Assembly: GCA_913050545.1 (NCBI GenBank)
Contig: CAJWZY010000101.1
Location: 1 to 7,508, forward strand
Length of the DNA stretch: 7,508 nucleotides
Reading direction: 5' to 3'
Source of the DNA: an uncultured bacterium
GTDB lineage: Bacteria > Planctomycetota > UBA8108
The stretch's first letter is position 1; each line of letters begins with the position of its first letter. This document shows positions 1 to 5,861 of this stretch, piece by piece. Made by a program: the position numbers and the translations under genes. The notes under the pieces were generated by a model. That model saw only the letters and a list, made by a program, of their open reading frames with translations. It made no database searches and was not told the origin of the DNA.

Positions 1-236
1 AGCACCAGTTCAAGATTCCGATCCAGGGCGCCATCGGCGGCAGTATTATTGCTCGCAAGACCATCAACGCCTTTCGCAAGGACGTCACCGCCAAGTGTTA
101 CGGCGGCGACATCTCCCGTAAACGCAAGCTCCTTGAGAAGCAGAAGAAGGGTAAGCAGAAGATGAAGATGGTCGGCTCTGTAGAGATCCCCCAGGAAGCC
201 TTTATCGCGGTCCTCAAGACGGAAAAAGAGAAGTGA
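1..236 (+). CDS. lepA: Elongation factor 4 (LepA), C-terminal end only
   Basis: This is the 3' end of a translational GTPase gene; 77 codons are visible (reading frame from base 3, TGA at 234-236) and the rest lies off the left edge. LepA (EF4) binds the ribosome in the cytoplasm and affects stalled or mistranslocated elongation complexes. The visible part is the LepA-specific C-terminal domain, which other translational GTPases lack. Its diagnostic stretches are AKCYGGDISRKRKLLEKQK (codons near bases 93-149) and VGSVEIPQEAFIAVLK near the end, both almost invariant in the family. The tail is lysine-rich and ends TEKEK, as is common for LepA. The stop codon overlaps the GTG start of the next gene, so the two are probably co-transcribed and translationally coupled. 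The GTPase domain cannot be assessed. Identification is very secure. Confidence 0.96.
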   Translation, partial: HQFKIPIQGAIGGSIIARKTINAFRKDVTAKCYGGDISRKRKLLEKQKKGKQKMKMVGSVEIPQEAFIAVLKTEKEK

Positions 237-1381
237 GCTCCGCCGGGGGAGCGGGGCTTTATCTCCACGTTCCATTTTGCTCGGCGATCTGCCCCTACTG
301 TGACTTCGCGGTTGTTGCGGACAATGAATCTCGAAGCCAGCGCTATGTGAGTGCCCTTGTCGCCGAGCTGGCCCTGCTCGGTGAAGAAGAGCTCGTCTTT
401 GACACGATCTATCTGGGCGGTGGTACACCCTCCGCTCTTTCGGGCCAGCAGCTCGGCACGATCCTTTCAGCTGCACGGCAGGAGCTCTCTATCGAGGAGG
501 GCGCGTGGCTGGCGATGGAGGTGAACCCGGAGGATGTTGATCCAGCCGCCCTGGCTGAGTGGCGGGGCCTCGGCGTGAACATGCTCAGCCTCGGGGTTCA
601 ATCCTTCCAGGAGGAGGAGCTTCGTTTCCTGGGCCGCCGCCACAGCCCCGCGGATGCTGAGCGCGCGGTGCGTGCTGCCGTGGCGGCTGGTTTTGATATC
701 ATCTCGGTGGACCTGATCTTCGGACTTCCCGGCCAGCAGCCCGGCCAGCTCCGCGACAGCATCCGGAAGCTCGCTGCACTCGACCCGCAGCATGTGTCCT
801 GCTACCAGCTGACGGTTCACGAGGGAACGCCCTTTCATCGCCGGAGCCTGCAGGGGAGCTTGCGCGAGCTTGAGGAGTCCAGCCAGGGTGAGCTGTTCGA
901 GCTCGTTCATTCCGAGCTGGCCACCGCTGGCTACCCGGCCTACGAGGTGTCGAACTTTGCGAAGACGGAGGCTTTCCGCTCAAGGCACAACCAGAAATAC
1001 TGGGACCATTCTCCTTACCTGGGAGCCGGGCTCGCTGCCCACTCCTTCTCGGGCCGCCGTCGCTGGTGGAACGAAGCGGATTTCGAAAAATATTGTGCGC
1101 GGGTGGAGCAGGGTGAACGACCGCTGGCCGGCAGCGAAGAGCTCGATGATGCCCAGCTCGCTCTCGAGGCGGTCATGCTCGGGCTGCGTTGCGCAGCCGG
1201 GCTCGACCTCGAGCGGCTCAGGGCCAAATACGGAGTCAACCTGCTGGAGCTCAATGCGGCTCTCATCGAGGGCTATGTCGAGGACGGGGTTGCAGAGGCA
1301 GATGGACGCCTGCGGCTGACGCCGCGTGGTCTCGCGGTGGCCGATGCCGTGGTTCGTTCCCTGGACCTGGGCTTTGACTGA
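233..1381 (+). CDS. hemW: Radical SAM heme chaperone HemW (HemN-like)
   Basis: The product is a 382-residue cytoplasmic radical-SAM protein, a normal length for HemW. Near the N-terminus, CSAICPYC (residues 16-23) is the CxxxCxxC ligand set for a [4Fe-4S] cluster, and Phe25 follows. True coproporphyrinogen III dehydrogenase (HemN) has a fourth cysteine there, so this favours HemW, a heme-binding protein thought to deliver heme to respiratory enzymes. Other family motifs are GGGTPS (62-67, SAM binding), EVNPED (96-101), SLGVQSF (119-125), LIFGLPGQ (161-168), YEVSNFA (237-243) and RHNQKYW (251-257). The last contains the HNxxYW signature linked to heme binding in HemW. The GTG start is chosen because it overlaps the lepA stop and lies just upstream of the LYLHVPFC segment; the next in-frame Met is residue 95, which would delete the cluster motif. 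No strong Shine-Dalgarno is visible, consistent with translational coupling to lepA. Many such genes are annotated as coproporphyrinogen oxidase, which is probably wrong here. Confidence 0.94.
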   Translation: MSSAGGAGLYLHVPFCSAICPYCDFAVVADNESRSQRYVSALVAELALLGEEELVFDTIYLGGGTPSALSGQQLGTILSAARQELSIEEGAWLAMEVNPEDVDPAALAEWRGLGVNMLSLGVQSFQEEELRFLGRRHSPADAERAVRAAVAAGFDIISVDLIFGLPGQQPGQLRDSIRKLAALDPQHVSCYQLTVHEGTPFHRRSLQGSLRELEESSQGELFELVHSELATAGYPAYEVSNFAKTEAFRSRHNQKYWDHSPYLGAGLAAHSFSGRRRWWNEADFEKYCARVEQGERPLAGSEELDDAQLALEAVMLGLRCAAGLDLERLRAKYGVNLLELNAALIEGYVEDGVAEADGRLRLTPRGLAVADAVVRSLDLGFD

Positions 1382-1387
1382 GGCCGA

Positions 1388-1672
1388 TCAGCTGTTGTAG
1401 CCGAACAGCCAGGTCGCCCTGGTCTTGCCGACATTGCGGACACTGTGGTTCGCTCCGCGCGGGATGAACACCTCCTCGCCGGGACGGGGCCGGTGTGTCT
1501 TCCCGGCCACCTCGAATTCAACGTCACCCTCGATGACCATCACCAGCTCATCGCCTGGATGGACGAAGTCATTCCATTCCCGGCCTGGTGGGTCCTCCCA
1601 GAGCTCACAGCTGAAACCGCGCTCTGCCCAGTCCCTGCGCACAGCGTTGGGATCTACCGGTTGTTCCTGCAT
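1388..1672 (-). CDS. Small single-domain cupin protein
   Basis: A 94-residue protein made almost entirely of one cupin beta-barrel. Cupin motif 2 is textbook: Gly65, Pro71, Gly73, His76 and Asn80 fit G(X)5PXG(X)2H(X)3N exactly. Motif 1 also fits in spacing (Gly30, His38, Glu42, Gly49), but Phe36 stands where the first metal-binding His of the HxH pair normally sits. If a metal is bound, the ligands would be His38, Glu42 and His76. The segment HPGDELVMVIEGDVEFEVAG resembles stand-alone cupins of unknown substrate, so no reaction is assigned. There is no signal peptide, so it is presumably cytoplasmic. The ATG at 1672-1670 is preferred over upstream in-frame starts (frame open to 1909) because it has a good AGGAAGA ribosome site and begins where similarity to a compact cupin begins; the longer version would run into the divergent gene. 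It converges on hemW (6-base gap) and diverges from the phosphodiesterase gene. Confidence 0.86.
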   Translation of the reverse strand: MQEQPVDPNAVRRDWAERGFSCELWEDPPGREWNDFVHPGDELVMVIEGDVEFEVAGKTHRPRPGEEVFIPRGANHSVRNVGKTRATWLFGYNS

Positions 1673-1677
1673 ATTGT

Positions 1678-1684
1678 TCTTCCT
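1678..1684 (-). promoter_or_regulatory. Shine-Dalgarno site for the cupin gene
   Basis: On the minus strand AGGAAGA lies five bases (ACAAT) before the ATG at 1672. It decides the start, since the in-frame starts further upstream lie within or beyond the divergent promoter region. Confidence 0.65.
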
Positions 1685-1730
1685 GGCTCCAGCTGCGCAG
1701 TAAAGATGGTAATGGAAAGGCTGTACCGAC

Positions 1731-1759
1731 AGTATAAACAGGCTGTCCCCGGTTCTGAA
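1731..1759 (-). promoter_or_regulatory. Candidate promoter for the cupin gene
   Basis: Read on the minus strand, TTCAGA (1759-1754, four of six matches to TTGACA), a 17-base spacer and TATACT (1736-1731, five of six matches to TATAAT) form a plausible sigma-70-type promoter. It would give a leader of about 50 bases before the cupin ATG. This is pattern matching only; housekeeping promoters in PVC bacteria are less well defined than in E. coli. Confidence 0.35.
1733..1738 (+). promoter_or_regulatory. Candidate -10 element for the phosphodiesterase gene
   Basis: TATAAA on the plus strand lies 34 bases before the ATG at 1773, leaving a leader of roughly 28 bases. No convincing -35 hexamer is seen at 16-19 bases upstream. 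The element overlaps the minus-strand -10 candidate TATACT, so the two divergent genes could share one melted region. Confidence 0.28.
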
Positions 1760-1772
1760 ATGCAGAGCGCCA

Positions 1773-2672
1773 ATGGAAACGAGAATGTTTAGCAGACTTG
1801 TACTGGTATTCCTGTTCATTGCCCCGGTCCCGTTTATCTGTGGTGAAACGCCCGGGGAAGGGAAGCCCGGGGAAGGGAAGGCAGGGGAGAAGAGGGCTCG
1901 TGGCGGCAATGGCGTGAAGAAGCTGCAGGCGAGGCGTTACGACCAGGTCTCCTACGCAACGGCCCACAACGCCATGAGTAACAGTGATGAGGGCTGGCTG
2001 TTTCCCAACCAGACCCATGGCCTCACCCGCCAGCTCGCCGACGGAGTACGGGCGTTCATGCTGGATGTGCATGACAAGGGTGGAAAACCCTATCTCTGTC
2101 ACAGCCGCTTCTTTCTAGGCAGTCGTCCACTGAAGGATGGTCTTGCCGAGCTGGCGAGCTTCCTGGAGAAAAACCCCCGCGAGGTGTTGACGATCATCTT
2201 TGAGAGCTATGTCAGCTCAAAGGCGATCGAGGGAGCCTTCAGGGAGAGTGGCCTGTTGCCTTATACGCACCGTCAGCAGAGAGGAAAGCCCTGGCCCCGG
2301 CTTGCCGAGATGGTGGCCGCGGGCAGGCGCCTGGTGGTCTTCACTGACCGTGGAGGGGGGGAGCTTCCCTGGCTTCACGGGGTCTGGGATTTCTGCTGGG
2401 AGACCCATTTCTCCGCACGTAGCCGCAAGGACCTCGTCTGTGGAAAGAACCGGGGGTCGCTGAAGAACAGCCTGTTTATCCTCAACCATTTCCTGACGCG
2501 TCCGGCCGCGTCGAGGCGTCTTGCCGATGAGGTGAATCACAATCCGTTCCTCAAAGAACGTGTTGAACAGTGCCGCAAGGCCTCCGGTCGCCTGCCGAAT
2601 TTCATCACGGTTGATTTTTATGAGCGAGGAGATGTGATAGCAGTAGTAGATGAACTGAACGGGATTCGGTAA
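1773..2672 (+). CDS. Secreted PI-PLC X-domain-like phosphodiesterase
   Basis: A 299-residue protein of the phosphatidylinositol-specific phospholipase C-like phosphodiesterase fold, predicted to act outside the cytoplasmic membrane. Residues 1-24 look like a signal peptide (basic MFSRLV start, hydrophobic LVFLFIAPVPF); the following Cys23 is not in a good lipobox. Residues 25-45 are a low-complexity Gly/Glu/Lys linker. The catalytic core starts at SYATAHNAM (60-68), whose His65-Asn66 matches the first catalytic His and adjacent Asn of PI-PLC X domains. GVRAFMLDVHD (91-101) follows with Arg93 and Asp98, then LCHSRF (109-113) with the likely second catalytic His110. Glu144 in IIFES and Asp281 in TVDFYERGD are further candidate active-site residues. 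In Ca-dependent relatives an acidic residue is expected near Met96, so metal use is uncertain. The substrate is unknown: a phosphoinositide, another phosphodiester or a glycolipid is possible. ATG 1785 (GGAAA six bases upstream) is an alternative start that would drop four residues. A hairpin follows the gene. Confidence 0.8.
   Translation: METRMFSRLVLVFLFIAPVPFICGETPGEGKPGEGKAGEKRARGGNGVKKLQARRYDQVSYATAHNAMSNSDEGWLFPNQTHGLTRQLADGVRAFMLDVHDKGGKPYLCHSRFFLGSRPLKDGLAELASFLEKNPREVLTIIFESYVSSKAIEGAFRESGLLPYTHRQQRGKPWPRLAEMVAAGRRLVVFTDRGGGELPWLHGVWDFCWETHFSARSRKDLVCGKNRGSLKNSLFILNHFLTRPAASRRLADEVNHNPFLKERVEQCRKASGRLPNFITVDFYERGDVIAVVDELNGIR
1851..1895 (+). repeat. 15-bp tandem repeat inside the phosphodiesterase gene
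   Basis: The unit CCCGGGGAAGGGAAG occurs twice without a mismatch (1851-1865, 1866-1880), followed by a degenerate third copy (1881-1895). The unit is a multiple of three and encodes PGEGK, PGEGK and AGEKR, just after the signal peptide. Gain or loss of units would change linker length without breaking the frame. Confidence 0.85.
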
Positions 2673-2688
2673 ATTGAATGGGCCATTC

Positions 2689-2707
2689 GGGGGCTGTTTA
2701 GGCTCCC
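2689..2707 (+). terminator. Terminator-like hairpin after the phosphodiesterase gene
   Basis: Bases 2689-2695 (GGGGGCT) pair with 2701-2707 (GGCTCCC) in a seven-pair stem including two G-U pairs, with the loop GTTTA, 16 bases after the stop codon. No U-run follows, so it is not a classical intrinsic terminator. It may mark a transcript end or an RNA processing site. A second, smaller hairpin (GGCGT/ACGCC, 2745-2759) lies downstream in the same 125-base gap, where I see no clear promoter. Confidence 0.35.
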
Positions 2708-2784
2708 GGCGAGGTAATGTCCAGCAACTCTGAAGAATAGCACAGGCGTTCCGGACGCCGGGTTTCCCGGGGTCGGTACTCTTT

Positions 2785-2790
2785 GAGGGA
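2785..2790 (+). promoter_or_regulatory. Shine-Dalgarno site for the PSCyt/DUF1553 gene
   Basis: GAGGGA lies seven bases before ATG 2798. It overlaps the in-frame TTG at 2783, which argues for the ATG as the true start. Confidence 0.7.
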
Positions 2791-2797
2791 CCAAAAG

Positions 2798-5700
2798 ATG
2801 CCACGTACAACAAGTATCTCCTGCCGGCTTGCATTGACACTGATGGTTGGAGGACTGTTTTCCACTGCAGTGCCCTGTGTTGGCGCAGAACCTGTCGACC
2901 CGACTATTGAGTTCAACAGGGATGTGCGGCCGATCCTCTCCGATAAATGTTTCGCCTGTCACGGGCCGGACAAGGGGCAGCGAAAAGGCGATCTTCGCCT
3001 GGACAACGAGAAGGGCGCCCTCGCCGAGCACGAAGGCCGCCATGCGATCGTTGCCGGCAAACTGGATGACAGCGAGCTGTACACGCGAATCACCCACACG
3101 AGCAAGCGCAAGAAGATGCCTCCGGCGAAGTTTGGCAAGACCCTGAGCCAGGAGGAGATTGAGATTCTGCGCCTGTGGATTGAGCAGGGAGCTCGCTGGC
3201 AATCGCATTGGTCGATTATCAAGCCCGCAAGGAGAGATCCTCCTGCCGGAGCCGGCCACCTGGTTGACCGCTTTATCGGGGAGAGGCTGGGCAGAGAAGG
3301 GAAAAAACCTTCTGCGCCGGCCGACCGGCGCACCCTCATTCGCCGCATCTCTTTTGATCTGACCGGCTTGCCGCCCTCCCCCGCAGAGGTCGATGCCTTC
3401 CTGGCTGACAAGGACCCTGCTGCCTATGACCGCCTGGTAGACAGGTTGCTGGCCTCGGAGCATTACGGCGAGAGGATGGCCGTCTACTGGCTTGACCTTG
3501 TTCGCTATGCCGACACCAACGGGATTCATGGGGACAACCACCGCGAACATGCACTCTTCCGCGATTATGTCATTGATGCGTTCAACGAGAACATGGCCTT
3601 TGACAGGTTTACCCGCGACCAGCTGGCGGGCGACCTTCTGCCGGAGCCCTCGGTGCAGTCGAGGATCGCTTCGGGCTACAACCGGCTTTTGATGACCACG
3701 CGTGAGGGTGGTGCGCAGGCCAAGGAATACCTGGCCAAGTACTCGGCCGACAGGGTCCGCAATGCCTCCAGTGTCTGGATGGCCTCGACGATGGGTTGCG
3801 CCGAGTGCCACGACCATAAATTCGATGAATTCACGATGAAGGATTTTTATTCCTTCGCCTCGTTCTTCGCTGATATCAAGGAGACTGCCGTTGGCACGCA
3901 GGCGCCAACCGCGATGCCCTCAAGAGCCCAGCTGCGACAGATTGCCGAGCTCGATTCGAAGGCAGCGGAGGTCAGGAAATCTCTCGATGTCCAGACTCCT
4001 CAACTCGCTGAGGAGCAGGCTAAGTGGGAAAAGAAGGCCCTGCCGCGCAAGGCCTCGACAGCCTGGGAGGTTCTGCGTCCTGTTGAAGCAGCCTCCATGG
4101 GGGGCGCGACCTTAAAGGTGCTCGAAGATGGATCGATCCTCGCCAGCGGCACCAACCCCGACAAGGATGTTTATACCCTGCGCTTTGAGGCCAGCCTCCG
4201 TGGAGTTACCGGTCTTCGGCTCGAGGTTCTGCCCGACAAGTCGCTGCCGGCCAACGGTCCCGGCCGCGCCACCAACGGCAATATAGTTCTCAACGAATTG
4301 GAGGTTCACCAGGGCGAGCGGAAGGTCTCCTGGGGGGTTGTGACTGGAAGCCACTCCCAGGACAAATATGGTGTTGCCGGGCTTGCGGATGGGAATCCAG
4401 CCACCGGCTGGGCTCTGCTTCCCCGGATCGGCGCAGAGAGCCATGTTGTTTTCGAGGCGAGCAACGTCCTTGTCTCGAGGGACCGCAAGACCACCTTCAC
4501 GGTTAAATTCCATCAGAACTACGGCGGCCGGCACACGATCGGCCGCTTCAGGATCCTGGCAACGGATTCAGCCCCGCCGATCAGGGCGGAGGACTCCGGG
4601 GGGATCCCCGTGGACGTGATCACCGCTCTTCGCCTCAAGGCGACAAAGCGGAGTCCACAGCAGAAGGAGGCCATCGCCCGCTACTACCGGAGTATCTCGC
4701 CTCGCCTGGCCGCTGCGCGCAAAGAGATTGTCGCGATCGAGGCCCGCAAGAAGAAGCTCGAGAAGGGCTCCACCAAGGTCCTGATCTCTACAGCCCAGAA
4801 GCCCCGCATGATGAGAGTTCTGCCGCGTGGTAACTGGCTTGATGATTCCGGCGCAGAGGTGCAGCCCGCTGTTCCCGGTTTCCTCAGGCAGATCGAGGTG
4901 AAAGACCGCCGGGCCACCAGGCTCGACCTGGCCGAGTGGCTGGTGGCGAAAGACAATCCCTACACGGCCCGGGTTTTCGTGAACCGTCTCTGGAAGCTGT
5001 TGTTGGGCCGGGGCATCGTCAAGACGCTCGATGATTTCGGATCCCAGGGCAACTGGCCGACTCATCCGGCGCTGCTGGACTGGCTGGCGATCGAGTTCAT
5101 CGAAAAGGGCTGGGATATCAAGCACATGATTCGGTTGATTGTAACCAGTGACACCTACCGCCAGTCTTCCCTGGCAAACAAGGAGCAGCGTTCCGCTGAT
5201 CCCTATAACGATCTTTTCGCGCGCCAGGGACGCTTCCGGCTCGATGCCGAGATGGTCCGGGACAATGCTCTCGCCGTCAGCGGCCTGCTGGTAAGGACCC
5301 TTGGAGGAAACAGCGTCAAGCCCTACCAGCCCGGAGGTTACTGGTCGCACCTGAATTTCCCCAAGCGTTCCTACAAGAACTCATCAGGAGCGTCACTTTA
5401 CCGCAGGGGGCTCTACACCTACTGGTGCCGGACCTTCCTCCATCCGAGCCTGCTGGCCTTTGACGCTCCGACCCGGGAGGAATGTACGGCTGAGCGCATA
5501 CGGTCCAATACCCCGCAGCAGGCCCTTGTTCTTCTGAATGACCCGGTCTATGTCGAGGCTGCCCGTGTATTCTCCGAGAGGTTGCTTGCCGAGAACGGGG
5601 CGGATTTCGCAACGGGTATAAAATGGGCCTTCAGGGAGGCCCTCGGCAGGGCCCCGAGACCGCAGGAATCAAAGCTCCTTGAATCATTGTATAAACGTCA

Positions 5701-5857
5701 TCTCGGAGAATATTCCGGGGATAAGGACGCGGCGGCCGGCCTGGCGAGTGTTGGCCAGAGGCCGGTGGCGGGAGGTCTGCCCAAGGCAGAGCTGGCCGCC
5801 TGGATTTCGGTAACGCGGGTCATCTTGAACCTGCACGAGACCATTACGAGGTATTGA
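2798..5857 (+). CDS. Secreted PSCyt1-DUF1549-DUF1553 cytochrome-type protein
   Basis: A 1019-residue multidomain protein of the family abundant in Planctomycetes and Verrucomicrobia; its biochemical role is not established. Residues 1-30 form a Sec signal peptide (hydrophobic 11-24, likely cleavage after CVGA). Residues about 38-135 are a cytochrome-c-like PSCyt1 domain: CFACH (51-55) is the heme-attachment site and Met107 in KKMPPA the probable axial ligand. DUF1549 (PSCyt2) spans about 152-360 with DLTGLPPS (187-194), YWLDLVRYADTNG (230-242) and a second CxxCH, CAECHDHKFD (334-343). Two charged helical stretches (about 374-415, 618-660) flank a beta-rich insert (about 422-592) with GPGRATNGN (487-495) and DGNPATGW (531-538), resembling galactose-binding or discoidin-like domains. 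DUF1553 (PSD1) covers about 700-960: VFVNRLWKLLLGRGIV (726-741), FDAPTREEC (888-896), NTPQQALVLLNDP (904-916). The C-terminus VILNLHETITRY is typical, so the gene is intact. The start is set by GAGGGA seven bases upstream; a TTG at 2783 would add five residues. The DUF1501 gene follows after four bases. Confidence 0.93.
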   Translation: MPRTTSISCRLALTLMVGGLFSTAVPCVGAEPVDPTIEFNRDVRPILSDKCFACHGPDKGQRKGDLRLDNEKGALAEHEGRHAIVAGKLDDSELYTRITHTSKRKKMPPAKFGKTLSQEEIEILRLWIEQGARWQSHWSIIKPARRDPPAGAGHLVDRFIGERLGREGKKPSAPADRRTLIRRISFDLTGLPPSPAEVDAFLADKDPAAYDRLVDRLLASEHYGERMAVYWLDLVRYADTNGIHGDNHREHALFRDYVIDAFNENMAFDRFTRDQLAGDLLPEPSVQSRIASGYNRLLMTTREGGAQAKEYLAKYSADRVRNASSVWMASTMGCAECHDHKFDEFTMKDFYSFASFFADIKETAVGTQAPTAMPSRAQLRQIAELDSKAAEVRKSLDVQTPQLAEEQAKWEKKALPRKASTAWEVLRPVEAASMGGATLKVLEDGSILASGTNPDKDVYTLRFEASLRGVTGLRLEVLPDKSLPANGPGRATNGNIVLNELEVHQGERKVSWGVVTGSHSQDKYGVAGLADGNPATGWALLPRIGAESHVVFEASNVLVSRDRKTTFTVKFHQNYGGRHTIGRFRILATDSAPPIRAEDSGGIPVDVITALRLKATKRSPQQKEAIARYYRSISPRLAAARKEIVAIEARKKKLEKGSTKVLISTAQKPRMMRVLPRGNWLDDSGAEVQPAVPGFLRQIEVKDRRATRLDLAEWLVAKDNPYTARVFVNRLWKLLLGRGIVKTLDDFGSQGNWPTHPALLDWLAIEFIEKGWDIKHMIRLIVTSDTYRQSSLANKEQRSADPYNDLFARQGRFRLDAEMVRDNALAVSGLLVRTLGGNSVKPYQPGGYWSHLNFPKRSYKNSSGASLYRRGLYTYWCRTFLHPSLLAFDAPTREECTAERIRSNTPQQALVLLNDPVYVEAARVFSERLLAENGADFATGIKWAFREALGRAPRPQESKLLESLYKRHLGEYSGDKDAAAGLASVGQRPVAGGLPKAELAAWISVTRVILNLHETITRY

Positions 5858-5861
5858 ACAA

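Noticed and set aside
1673..1909. N-terminal extension of the cupin gene to an upstream ATG
   Set aside because: The extension would cover the divergent promoter region and the start of the phosphodiesterase gene, has no cupin-like content, and the internal ATG at 1672 has a good Shine-Dalgarno site.
2783..2797. TTG start for the PSCyt/DUF1553 gene
   Set aside because: The TTG overlaps the GAGGGA ribosome site serving ATG 2798, and the added residues RDQK would precede a normal signal peptide.
2618..3817. 399-residue open frame on the minus strand
   Set aside because: It lies opposite the signal peptide, PSCyt1 and DUF1549 coding sequence, whose family motifs are unmistakable. Long antisense frames are expected in GC-rich genes, and no known motif is seen in it.
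4568..5350. 260-residue open frame on the minus strand
   Set aside because: It is a shadow of the region leading into and including DUF1553; no ribosome site or recognisable domain.
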